From: an uncultured Clostridia bacterium
GTDB lineage: Bacteria > Bacillota > Clostridia > Christensenellales > Borkfalkiaceae
DNA length: 10,606 nucleotides
Reading direction: 5' to 3'
Assembly: GCA_947587775.1 (NCBI GenBank)
Contig: CANPYD010000026.1
Coordinates: forward strand, 1 to 10,606
In this document: positions 1-5,826 of the stretch, piece after piece
Layout of the letters: each line of letters starts with the position of its first letter
How positions within the stretch are numbered: the first letter of the stretch is position 1
Notes under the pieces: model-generated
What the model saw: only the letters and a program-made list of their open reading frames with translations
What the model was told of the DNA's origin: nothing
Database searches by the model: none
Program-made: the position numbers and the translations under genes

Positions 1-38
1 CTTGGCAAGGTGGCGCTCTACCACTGAGCTATTCCCGC
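1..38 (-). tRNA. tRNA-Gly(GCC), 5' part only
   Basis: On the minus strand this begins GCGGGAAT followed by the D-arm core AGCTCAGTGGTAGAGC and the anticodon loop CTTGCCA, giving anticodon GCC (glycine). The 3' half lies outside the window, so the T arm and CCA end cannot be checked. It follows tRNA-Val by 22 bases on the same strand, so both are probably cut from one transcript. Identity rests on the anticodon and the glycine-type acceptor start. Confidence 0.9.
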
Positions 39-60
39 ATAAAAAGCTATCCGCACTGTA

Positions 61-136
61 TGGTGGAAGTTATAGGGATCGAACCTATGACCCCATGCTT
101 GTAAGGCATGTGCTCTCCCGGCTGAGCTAAACTTCC
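61..136 (-). tRNA. tRNA-Val(UAC)
   Basis: A complete 76-nt tRNA on the minus strand. The acceptor GGAAGTT pairs with AACTTCC, the anticodon stem CATGC/GCATG closes the loop CTTACAA (anticodon UAC, valine), and the T arm holds GGTTCGATCC. The 3' CCA is encoded in the DNA. It is the first gene of a two-tRNA unit with tRNA-Gly and has its own promoter just upstream. Confidence 0.96.
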
Positions 137-149
137 GATTTGCTTGACT

Positions 150-178
150 AATATAACATATCCGCAAGAATAAATCAA
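150..178 (-). promoter_or_regulatory. Housekeeping promoter of the tRNA-Val/tRNA-Gly unit
   Basis: Read on the minus strand: a -35 box TTGATT (173-178), a 17-base spacer and a -10 box TATATT (150-155). The start of transcription would fall near 143, a few bases before the tRNA-Val 5' end at 136. Spacing and sequence fit a sigma-A promoter. Confidence 0.75.
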
Positions 179-224
179 GCGTTTTTGTCCGATTTCAACA
201 AAATTTTTTTCGGTTTTTTTCGGA

Positions 225-252
225 GCCCCTTCCGATCCCGCAAGAAAGGGGC
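225..252 (-). other. Hairpin just after the aldo/keto reductase gene
   Basis: Nine-pair stem (225-233 with 244-252, one G-T pair) with a 10-base loop, 11 bases past the reductase stop codon. On the minus strand it is followed by A-rich, not T-rich, sequence (two CCGAAAAAAA units), so it is not a standard intrinsic terminator. It may still stabilise or help end the reductase transcript before the tRNA promoter. Confidence 0.35.
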
Positions 253-262
253 AAAGCGCCGC

Positions 263-1126
263 TCATTTCTGCTTTTCGTAATTCATCCTCTGGAAAAAGA
301 CCATATGCCGCTGGATCCCCTTCTTCATCTTGAAGAAGCGCTCCTCTTTGTCGAGGGAGCGGACCGAAGCGAGCTCCTCTTCCGTGAACGAAAAATCGAA
401 GATATTTGCGTTTTCCGCAGCATGTTTGGGATTTTTTGTCCCGGGGATGGGAAGATATCCTTCCTCGATATGCCAGCGCAAAATGATCTGCGCGGGCGTC
501 TTTTTGTATTTCTCCGCAAGAACTTTGATCTTCTCCTCGCCGAAGAGCCCCGCGTTGCCGCTGCCGAGCGGGTACCATGATTCGAGCATGATCCCATGCG
601 CTTTGAGATATGTATTCAGCGTCCGTCTTTGGCAATAGGGATGGCACTCGACCTGATCCAGAACGGGCTTAACCGTGCAATAGGAGAGCAATTTTTCGAG
701 ATCGTCCTCGTCGAAATTCGAGACGCCGAGCATGCCGATCTTGCCCGCTTTGACCCCTTCCTCCGCCGCCTGCCATGCCTCGTCGACCCTGCCGAAGGGC
801 TGATGCAGCATGAGAAGGTCGAGATGATCGATCCCGAGGCGGGAGAGCGTTGCGTCGATCGCCGCGACCGCCTTTTTATATTTATATTCGGTACACCAGA
901 TTTTAGAAGCGAGGAGGATCTTCTCCCGCTTCACGTCGGAAGCCCGCATGCCGCGGCCGACGGCGCGTTCGTTCATATAGACGTTGGCGGTGTCGATGAG
1001 CCGATATCCGCCGTTGATCGCGGCGCAGACCGTCTTTTCGCAATCGTCGGGGGAGACGCGGAAGGTTCCCAGCCCCACCGACGGGATCTCTTTGCCGTTA
1101 TTGAGCGTATATGTCTTGATTTCCAT
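263..1126 (-). CDS. Aldo/keto reductase
   Basis: NADPH-dependent aldo/keto reductase, a soluble TIM-barrel enzyme reducing aldehydes or ketones; the substrate cannot be told from sequence. The 287-residue product has the family's catalytic tetrad: D45 and Y50 in LIDTANVYMNE, K75 in LASKIW and H108 in LMLHQPF. The GVSNF signature is at 134-138 and the cofactor-binding segment IPGTKNPKHAAEN at 227-239. Overall it resembles the 2,5-diketogluconate-reductase-like branch (AKR5). A TTG start at 1141 would add five residues, but that codon lies inside the promoter's -10 box, so ATG at 1126 is chosen. No Shine-Dalgarno sequence precedes this ATG, and the promoter geometry predicts a transcript starting at the ATG itself. 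The gene stands alone. Confidence 0.93.
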   Translation of the reverse strand: MEIKTYTLNNGKEIPSVGLGTFRVSPDDCEKTVCAAINGGYRLIDTANVYMNERAVGRGMRASDVKREKILLASKIWCTEYKYKKAVAAIDATLSRLGIDHLDLLMLHQPFGRVDEAWQAAEEGVKAGKIGMLGVSNFDEDDLEKLLSYCTVKPVLDQVECHPYCQRRTLNTYLKAHGIMLESWYPLGSGNAGLFGEEKIKVLAEKYKKTPAQIILRWHIEEGYLPIPGTKNPKHAAENANIFDFSFTEEELASVRSLDKEERFFKMKKGIQRHMVFFQRMNYEKQK

Positions 1127-1132
1127 AGCGGT

Positions 1133-1161
1133 ATTATACAACGGATTTTGTTGATTGTCAA
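1133..1161 (-). promoter_or_regulatory. Perfect consensus promoter of the aldo/keto reductase gene
   Basis: Read on the minus strand: TTGACA (1156-1161), a 17-base spacer and TATAAT (1133-1138), a 12 of 12 match to the sigma-A consensus. Only six bases (ACCGCT) separate the -10 box from the ATG, so initiation about seven bases downstream would give a leaderless mRNA. Confidence 0.88.
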
Positions 1162-1179
1162 GGGGAGATGGACTCCTTG

Positions 1180-1404
1180 CTGCCCCTTTTTGGGAAAGTC
1201 CCCGAAGGGGAAAGGGATTCTCGGAAACCCCTCAGTCACCTGCGGTGACAGCTCCCCTACAAGGGGAGCCAAGGGGGGCGGCGGCTCAGGATGACGCAGT
1301 CGCCTCTCTCGCTTCCCCTCTCAGGGGAAGTACCCGCGCAGCGGGGGATAGGGTTCTCGGAAACCCCTCAGTCACTTCGTGACAGCTCCCCTATAAGGGG
1401 AGCC
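1180..1404. repeat. Two copies of a palindromic intergenic repeat unit
   Basis: This stretch has no gene. It holds two related units of about 91 and 94 bases (1180-1270 and 1311-1404). Each has a CCCCT...AGGGG-type hairpin, a short GC hairpin, the shared segment TTCTCGGAAACCCCTCAGTC, a TCAC...GTGA hairpin and a final hairpin CTCCCCTAYAAGGGGAG. The TCAC hairpin loop differs between copies (CTGCG against TTC) with the stem kept, which suggests selection on structure or spread as a mobile repeat. Related segments occur at 3741-3930 and 8687-8807. Confidence 0.8.
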
Positions 1405-1431
1405 GAGGAGCGCGGCGTCCGCGGGGTGAGC

Positions 1432-1464
1432 AAAAAAATCGCCCTGCGGTTTTCCGCGGGGCGA
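1432..1464 (-). terminator. Intrinsic terminator of rplU-rpmA
   Basis: On the minus strand, TCGCCCCGCGG (1454-1464) pairs with CCGCAGGGCGA (1439-1449) around an AAAA loop with one C-A mismatch, followed directly by seven T residues (1432-1438). It lies 10 bases after the rpmA stop and should end the ribosomal operon efficiently. Confidence 0.92.
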
Positions 1465-1474
1465 ATCGGTTTTC

Positions 1475-1741
1475 TCAATATACGCTGACTTGCTTCTTGT
1501 CTCTTCCCTTGCGCTCGTACCTGACGACGCCGTCCTTCAAAGCGAAGAGCGTATCGTCTCCGCCGATGCCGACGTTGTTGCCCGGGTGGATCTTCGTGCC
1601 TCTCTGGCGCACGAGGATGCTGCCCGCATGCACTTCCTGCCCGTCCTGACGCTTTACCCCGAGCCGTTTCGCCTCGGAGTCTCTGCCGTTGTGGGAGGAA
1701 CCCGTACCTTTTTTATGCGCGAACAAACGGATAAAAAACAT
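1475..1741 (-). CDS. rpmA: Large ribosomal subunit protein bL27
   Basis: bL27 sits near the peptidyl transferase centre, where its N-terminus reaches the tRNA acceptor ends. The 88-residue product carries the family core AHKKGTGSSHNGRDSEAKRL and the HPGNNVGIGGDDTLFAL segment. It has a short leader, MFFIRLF, before AHKKG. In Firmicutes such a leader is removed between F and A by the cysteine protease Prp to make the mature N-terminus. The start at 1741 is set by AAGGAG nine bases upstream. The leader has only one F before the cut site, unlike the more usual FF. It follows rplU by 45 bases with no prp gene between, and ends at a strong terminator. Confidence 0.97.
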   Translation of the reverse strand: MFFIRLFAHKKGTGSSHNGRDSEAKRLGVKRQDGQEVHAGSILVRQRGTKIHPGNNVGIGGDDTLFALKDGVVRYERKGRDKKQVSVY

Positions 1742-1786
1742 GTTCGTTATCTCCTTATTTCAAAATTTTCGGGCATAGCCCCGTGC

Positions 1787-2092
1787 TCAAAGGGTGATCT
1801 TTTCGATCTTGACAGCGGTGAACGGCTGGCGGTGACCCTGCTTTTTGCGCTCGTTCTTCTTGGATTTATACTTGAAGACGATGATCTTCTTGTATTTGTC
1901 CTGCGCCTGAACGGTCGCCGTCACCTTTGCGGAAGCCACTTCTTCGCCCACTTTGACGGATCCTTCGTCCGCGAGCATCACGACGCCAAAGGTTACTTCC
2001 TGCCCGACTTCCGCGCTCAGCTTTTCGACTTTGAGCACGTCGCCTTCGGAAACCTTATACTGCTTCCCGCCGTTTTCGATGATTGCATACAT
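1787..2092 (-). CDS. rplU: Large ribosomal subunit protein bL21
   Basis: bL21 is a 23S rRNA-binding protein of the large subunit. The 101-residue product has the typical start MYAIIENGGKQYKV and the C-terminal KYKSKKNERKKQGHRQ segment that binds rRNA, and its length is normal for the family. The start is fixed by GAGGAGGT eight bases before the ATG. It is the first gene of a two-gene operon with rpmA, with its own promoter (2187-2215) and an untranslated leader of about 88 bases. The usual Clostridia context (rng upstream, obg downstream) is only partly kept: rng is more than 2 kb away and a terminator follows rpmA. Confidence 0.98.
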   Translation of the reverse strand: MYAIIENGGKQYKVSEGDVLKVEKLSAEVGQEVTFGVVMLADEGSVKVGEEVASAKVTATVQAQDKYKKIIVFKYKSKKNERKKQGHRQPFTAVKIEKITL

Positions 2093-2180
2093 ACGCTTTT
2101 ACCTCCTCTTCCCGGTCTCGCAAGATATCATAGGCGGCCTGCCGAAGCAGACGCTTCAAAAGCCCGTCCTTAGCGGCTCA
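2093..2180 (-). promoter_or_regulatory. rplU 5' leader, possible L21-type autoregulatory leader
   Basis: The interval between the predicted start of transcription (near 2180) and the rplU ATG is about 88 bases, long for a plain leader. It has a six-pair hairpin GTCTGC-TTCG-GCAGGC (2137-2152) with a stable UUCG-type loop, then the ribosome binding site. Firmicutes often carry an L21 leader RNA here by which the protein controls its own operon. I infer this from position and the hairpin, and cannot match the family structure base by base. Confidence 0.4.
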
Positions 2181-2186
2181 AAATAC

Positions 2187-2215
2187 AATCTATCACACAT
2201 AATGCGAAAAGTCAA
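2187..2215 (-). promoter_or_regulatory. Promoter of rplU-rpmA
   Basis: Read on the minus strand: TTGACT (2210-2215), a 17-base spacer and TAGATT (2187-2192), with TGA directly before the -10 box as an extended -10 element. The spacing is ideal for a sigma-A promoter. Confidence 0.75.
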
Positions 2216-2219
2216 GCGG

Positions 2220-2241
2220 TTTTGCATACGATTTTGCAAAA
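2220..2241. promoter_or_regulatory. Inverted repeat between divergent rplU and the 2273 gene
   Basis: TTTTGCA (2220-2226) is repeated in inverted form as TGCAAAA (2235-2241), and the second half lies in a ten-base palindrome TTTTGCAAAA (2232-2241). It sits between the rplU -35 box and the ribosome binding site of the plus-strand gene, a plausible operator position. No regulator is identified, and no convincing plus-strand promoter is seen nearby. Confidence 0.3.
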
Positions 2242-2272
2242 AAGCCAAACTGTGCCGTAAGGAGGATTCTCA

Positions 2273-2716
2273 ATGGAGATCAAAAAAAGCGAAGAAGTGC
2301 TTGCGGAGATCCACCGCAACTGCCAGCTTGCCCTGCAATCCATCTCGGATATTTTGCCCGAAACGGAGGATGCGGCGCTCAGGGAAGAGCTCATGCGTGA
2401 GCACGAGGAGTACGAACATATCGGCGGAAAGGCCGCGATCCTCGCACGGGACAAGAATATCGAACTCAAAAATCCCGGTCCCATCAAAAAGGCGATGATG
2501 TGGTCAAGCATCAAGATGAGCACGATGAAGGACGATTCCCCCTCGCACATCGCGGAGATGATGGTGCAGGGGACGGTCATGGGGATCACGGCGCTGAGGA
2601 CGACGCTTTCGGACATGAGTCCCGATCATGCGGATGAGGACATCGAAGCATTGGCGAAAGAGCTCCTCGCTTCCGAAGAAAAATTCGAAAAAATCTGGAA
2701 GAAAATGATCAAGTAA
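2273..2716 (+). CDS. Hypothetical helical protein, possibly ferritin-like
   Basis: I do not recognise this 147-residue protein. The start is well supported by TAAGGAGG seven bases before the ATG. It is charged, rich in Glu, Met and Lys, has no signal peptide or membrane segment, and reads as a bundle of long amphipathic helices (about 5-28, 33-60, 70-84, 90-112, 120-146). An E46-x-x-H49 pair within EHEEYEH and the SHIAEMM stretch (91-97) recall ferritin-like or DUF2383-like bundles, but that is only inference. It is the only plus-strand protein gene in the window, transcribed away from rplU. Its stop is one base from the stop of the convergent ComEC-like gene, leaving no room for a terminator. 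Confidence 0.8.
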   Translation: MEIKKSEEVLAEIHRNCQLALQSISDILPETEDAALREELMREHEEYEHIGGKAAILARDKNIELKNPGPIKKAMMWSSIKMSTMKDDSPSHIAEMMVQGTVMGITALRTTLSDMSPDHADEDIEALAKELLASEEKFEKIWKKMIK

Positions 2717-2717
2717 A

Positions 2718-3695
2718 TCACAGATACCCGTATTCCGTCTTGTATGTCCCGTTGCCGTAAACGGTGATCATGACGTCCCCCAGCTCGTCGGTGCGGTAAA
2801 CGGTTGCGCCGACGGCGGCGAGGCGGGAGAGGGCTTCCCCGCTCGGGTGCCCGTAGGGATTCCCCGCCCCGCAGGAGACGACCGCCGTCGCGGGGGAGAG
2901 CATCTCAAGCCATTCGGCGGAAGAGGAACTCGCCGAGCCGTGATGGGATACTTTGAGAATATCCGTCTGATCGAGCCGTACGGCGTACTTTCCGCTGTCA
3001 AACACATGCTCTCCGAGTTCTTCGGAGAGTATTTGCTCTTCTGTAAGTTCCGCCTCGCGCGCGGCGGAGATATCCGCGCCGAACAGGACGTTGACGCCGG
3101 CATACGAGAAATAGAGCACGGCGGAGCTGTCGTTTTCCACCGTCTCGCCATCGGAGTACGGGGACACACAGACGGCGTACGCATCCCCTTCCGCCGCAAG
3201 CGTGTAGCGGGTGAGCGTTTCGCAAGGATATTCCTTCGCCCGTCCGAGAAAGGTGTCGTAAACAGCGCCCGTCTGCGACAGCATGGGGAGAAAGACTTTT
3301 TCGACCGTGAATGCCTCGAAGACCGCGGGAAAGCCGCCGCAGTGATCCGCATCCGCATGGGTGGCGACAAGGGTCAGGGCGGGCGAGCCGAGCCCCTTGA
3401 GATAGCGCAGGATGTGGTTGTTATTCTCCCATGAGCCGTCCCCCGCGTCGATCATGAGGGCGGTGCCGTCGGGGAGCTCGATGACGGCGCAATCGCCCTG
3501 CCCGACGTCCAGGAAGTGGATGCGGACTTCCCCTTCCCCCCTCGCTTCAAGAGAGTAGGCGGGCAGAAGGGTGCGGAAGGGCGTAGCAAAGTTCCATACG
3601 CCGACGGCCGCGATGACGCAGACGGCGATAAACAGCATTATCGCACGGATGAGAAAGCGCTTTCTCTTGCGTTTTTTGTATTCTTCTTCGCGCAT
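2718..3695 (-). CDS. Membrane-anchored ComEC-like metallo-beta-lactamase-fold protein
   Basis: A 325-residue protein: a Lys/Arg-rich cytoplasmic start, one membrane segment (about 14-35), then a metallo-beta-lactamase-fold domain facing outside. The domain opens with HFLDVGQGDC (60-69), as in the C-terminal domain of the DNA uptake protein ComEC. It carries H113-A-D115-A-D117-H118, the metal ligand D208 in GADIS, the ComEC hallmark SHHGS (250-254) and NPYGHPS (279-285). Members are likely metal-dependent phosphodiesterases or nucleases acting at the cell surface; the substrate is unknown. It is not full ComEC, since the multi-helix channel domain is missing. The start is supported by AGAGG seven bases upstream. 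The 248-base gap upstream is mostly palindromic repeats with no clear promoter. Confidence 0.88.
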   Translation of the reverse strand: MREEEYKKRKRKRFLIRAIMLFIAVCVIAAVGVWNFATPFRTLLPAYSLEARGEGEVRIHFLDVGQGDCAVIELPDGTALMIDAGDGSWENNNHILRYLKGLGSPALTLVATHADADHCGGFPAVFEAFTVEKVFLPMLSQTGAVYDTFLGRAKEYPCETLTRYTLAAEGDAYAVCVSPYSDGETVENDSSAVLYFSYAGVNVLFGADISAAREAELTEEQILSEELGEHVFDSGKYAVRLDQTDILKVSHHGSASSSSAEWLEMLSPATAVVSCGAGNPYGHPSGEALSRLAAVGATVYRTDELGDVMITVYGNGTYKTEYGYL

Positions 3696-3740
3696 GGTGG
3701 TTTCCTCTCGGCTCCCATCTCAGGGTCCTTCCTTAGGGAT

Positions 3741-3930
3741 GGCGGAAAAAGGCGACCATTCTTTTTTTGAAGCCTTTTCCGCCTGAGCTGGCACGGCTGC
3801 CCTTGCCGTGACTGAGGGGTTCTCGCCCGCCGCGTTTTTGAAACCCCTTCGGCCCTGCGGGCCACTTCCCCTAAAAGGGGCAGCAAGAGGGAGACGCGGG
3901 CACTCCCCCTCAAGGGGGCGCCGAGGGGCA
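3741..3930. repeat. Palindromic intergenic repeat cluster
   Basis: Successive hairpins fill the gap between the XRE and ComEC-like genes. They include a 12-pair stem (3741-3753 with 3772-3783, one bulged base), CACGG/CCGTG (3792-3809), GGCCCTGCGGGCC, CCCCTAAAAGGGG, and CCCCCTCAAGGGGG next to the XRE stop. Read on the minus strand, GGGGAAGTGGCCCGCAGGG and AACCCCTCAGTCAC match parts of the 1180-1404 units. The CACGG hairpin recurs in 8687-8807. None has a good T-tract for terminating either neighbour. Confidence 0.75.
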
Positions 3931-3943
3931 CTCCAAAAATCAC

Positions 3944-4147
3944 TCAATCCCCGTTGATGAGTTCATCGAGGCCGACCTGAAAGATCTCCCCCAACTTCCG
4001 CAGCATTTCAACGTTGGGCTCCGTCCGTCCCTGCTCCCAGTTCGCATAACAGCTCTCCACAACGCCCAACGCTTCCGCCACCTGTTTTTGGGTGAGCCCG
4101 CAGCTTCGGCGGATTGATTTCAAGTTCAGGCAAAATTTTTCATCCAT
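3944..4147 (-). CDS. Small XRE-family transcriptional regulator
   Basis: A 67-residue protein that is almost only a lambda-repressor-like helix-turn-helix: LKSIRRSCGLTQKQVAEALG (9-28), then ESCYANWEQGRTEPNVEML with the conserved W-E-x-G-R-x-x-P of the family. A reading frame continues upstream to 4219, but that stretch contains the promoter and palindrome, so ATG at 4147 is the likely start. No clear Shine-Dalgarno precedes it; the leader is U- and A-rich. It stands alone, and its targets are unknown apart from the probable site in its own promoter. Confidence 0.88.
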   Translation of the reverse strand: MDEKFCLNLKSIRRSCGLTQKQVAEALGVVESCYANWEQGRTEPNVEMLRKLGEIFQVGLDELINGD

Positions 4148-4173
4148 ACAAAAAATTTTACGCAAAACTACAC

Positions 4174-4203
4174 ATTTTATCTTAAAAGTAGACAGATTGT
4201 CTA
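4174..4203 (-). promoter_or_regulatory. XRE gene promoter with overlapping palindromic operator
   Basis: Read on the minus strand: TAGACA (4198-4203), an 18-base spacer and TAAAAT (4174-4179). The -35 box is one arm of a perfect palindrome, TAGACA-GAT-TGTCTA on the plus strand (4189-4203). A dimeric repressor bound there would cover the -35 box, so the XRE protein may repress itself. Confidence 0.6.
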
Positions 4204-4207
4204 TATG

Positions 4208-4237
4208 GAAAATCGGCAACCCGTGATGGTTGCCGAT
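4208..4237 (-). terminator. Intrinsic terminator of rng
   Basis: A perfect ten-pair stem, ATCGGCAACC (4212-4221) with GGTTGCCGAT (4228-4237), has a six-base loop and is followed on the minus strand by TTT then CC. The T-tract is short. It starts 17 bases past the rng stop and lies just before the XRE promoter, separating the two units. Confidence 0.7.
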
Positions 4238-4254
4238 CAGTTTCCGCGATTATG

Positions 4255-5760
4255 TCAATAAAGGATCTGTGCGTTGTCGGGGAGGGTGAGCACGGCGGAA
4301 TTGTCGCCGCGGACAGAGAACTGCTCCTCGTGATAGGTGCGGTGCCCGATCATATACACCCGTTTCCCGCGCCACGCGCCCTCGGCGTCCTTCCGGAAAT
4401 ACCCTTCGGAGAGGATCTTTTCCATGAGGCTGCGGTTGAGCTCGATGATGACGGAACCGTACCCCTGTGCGAAGCAATCGACGATCTCGCTGCGGATACG
4501 CATCGCCATGTAGACGTCGGAGAGCACATACCCCTGCCGCGTGCAATGGGGGCATGGTTTGAGCAGGAAGGACTGCAATTCGTTGTTCGTCCTCTGCCGC
4601 GTAAACAGCGTGACGCACATCTCCGTCATGGGGAGAGACCTGCACTTGGCCTTATCCCCCGCGAGAGCGTCCGCGAGCTCCTTGTCGACGGCGAGGCGGT
4701 GCTCTTCGTCCGCCATATCGATGAAGTCCACGGCGACGATCCCGCCGATATTTCTGAGGCGCACCTGCCGCGCGATCTCCCGCGCCGCGGTGAGATTTGT
4801 CTCGAAGACCGTACTCTCGAGATCGACGTCCCCGATATATCTCCCAGTATTGACGTCGATGACCGTCATTGCCTCGGTTGCGTCGATGACGAGCGAGCCG
4901 CCGTTTTCGAGGGCGACATGGGTATCGGACAGCGCATAGATCTGTTCGGAGAGCCCATAGTTTGCGAACATGGTACGCTCGCCCGTGTACAAAGTTACCT
5001 TTTTTTCTCCTACGTCGGGGCGCATTCTCGCGAAGTAGAGGACGCGCTCGTAGAGCTCCTTATCCCCGACATAGATGCCCGAAACGCCGCCGAGAGAATC
5101 GCGCATGACCTTGACGGGAAGATCCCATTCGCGGTAGACGGCGCTTCCGACGGGGGCAGTCTTGGCCGCCGCGAGCACGGAACGGTACATCCGTTTGAGA
5201 TATTCGGACTCCGTCTTGAGGTGCCGCCGCGTGACCGTCTCCGCCGCCGTCCGCACGATGAATCCTTCCCCCGGTTCGCGGAGCTTGTCCGCCTCTTTGA
5301 GAAGGCTCTCGCGGACTTCCGTGTCCGTGATCTTGCGCGAGATGCCCAAAAAGTCGGTATTGGGAAGATAGATGAGCGTCTTCCCGACGAACGAGAGGTC
5401 GCAGGTGACCTTCGCTCCCTTATTCCCGCGGGGGAGCTTGACGACCTGCACGAGCACTTCGTCCCCCTCTTTGAGCGTCCTGCGCTCCTTGACGCCCGCC
5501 GAACCGTCGTAAGAGCTCAGGCGCGCGGGACCCTCGTCGAGCGGGAGATAGCAATTCCGCTCCATACCGCAGCTGACGAACGCCGCCTGCATGCCCTGCA
5601 CGACGTTTGCGACTTTTCCCTTATAGATATTGCCGAGAAGATCTCCGCCCTTGTCGCTCCCGACGCCGACTTCGACGATCTTCCCGTCCTCCGTATAGAC
5701 GACCATCTGCGTTCCGCAAAAACGGTCGAAAAACCATTCTTTCTTGCTTTCTTTCTTCAC
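4255..5760 (-). CDS. rng: Ribonuclease E/G
   Basis: Single-strand endoribonuclease of the RNase E/G family, acting in rRNA processing and mRNA decay. The order is an S1 RNA-binding domain (about 42-125, opening GNIYKGKV), a 5'-sensor/RNase H-like region, and the DNase I-like catalytic core with D302 in VIDVNTG and D345 in AVDFIDM. The metal-linking pair CPHC (403-406) gives the Zn-link used for dimer formation. The RNase E C-terminal degradosome arm is absent, so the 501 residues are RNase G-like. A frame runs to TTG 5811, but the promoter lies within 5783-5811. GTG at 5760, with AGGA six bases upstream, is chosen; it also places the key residues close to their E. coli RNase E positions. The usual CPxCxGxG motif reads CPHCTRQG here. 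Confidence 0.95.
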   Translation of the reverse strand: MKKESKKEWFFDRFCGTQMVVYTEDGKIVEVGVGSDKGGDLLGNIYKGKVANVVQGMQAAFVSCGMERNCYLPLDEGPARLSSYDGSAGVKERRTLKEGDEVLVQVVKLPRGNKGAKVTCDLSFVGKTLIYLPNTDFLGISRKITDTEVRESLLKEADKLREPGEGFIVRTAAETVTRRHLKTESEYLKRMYRSVLAAAKTAPVGSAVYREWDLPVKVMRDSLGGVSGIYVGDKELYERVLYFARMRPDVGEKKVTLYTGERTMFANYGLSEQIYALSDTHVALENGGSLVIDATEAMTVIDVNTGRYIGDVDLESTVFETNLTAAREIARQVRLRNIGGIVAVDFIDMADEEHRLAVDKELADALAGDKAKCRSLPMTEMCVTLFTRQRTNNELQSFLLKPCPHCTRQGYVLSDVYMAMRIRSEIVDCFAQGYGSVIIELNRSLMEKILSEGYFRKDAEGAWRGKRVYMIGHRTYHEEQFSVRGDNSAVLTLPDNAQILY

Positions 5761-5782
5761 AGCGGTTCCTCTTCCGTCCTGC

Positions 5783-5811
5783 ATTGTATCATATAATTTC
5801 CCCTTTTTCAA
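5783..5811 (-). promoter_or_regulatory. Promoter of rng
   Basis: Read on the minus strand: TTGAAA (5806-5811), a 17-base spacer and TACAAT (5783-5788). The -35 box lies in a small hairpin, CCCCTT-GAAA-AAGGGG (5800-5815), placed only 15 bases past the spoIVFB stop. The predicted transcript starts shortly before the ribosome binding site of the GTG start at 5760. Confidence 0.65.
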
Positions 5812-5826
5812 GGGGTTTCCGCGTTT

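Noticed and set aside
1180..1404. CRISPR array because of repeated palindromes.
   Set aside because: There are only two imperfect long units without uniform spacers, no regular short repeat and no cas genes.
1155..1488. Small plus-strand frames over the 1180-1404 repeats.
   Set aside because: They consist of repeat palindromes and terminator sequence, have no ribosome binding sites and low-complexity translations.
2718..3695. Competence operon or full ComEC.
   Set aside because: The channel-forming membrane domain is absent and no other com gene is nearby; only the ComEC-type hydrolase domain is present on a single anchor.
3944..4147. Toxin-antitoxin or phage repressor module.
   Set aside because: No partner toxin gene, integrase or phage gene adjoins the XRE gene; the downstream neighbour is a repeat cluster.
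4148..4219. A 24-residue N-terminal extension of the XRE regulator.
   Set aside because: It covers the promoter, palindrome and part of the rng terminator; the helix-turn-helix domain is complete from ATG 4147.
4252..5796. A 514-residue open frame on the plus strand opposite rng.
   Set aside because: It is the antisense shadow of a high-GC gene with clear RNase E/G motifs. The plus-strand translation shows no family features and no convincing ribosome binding site.
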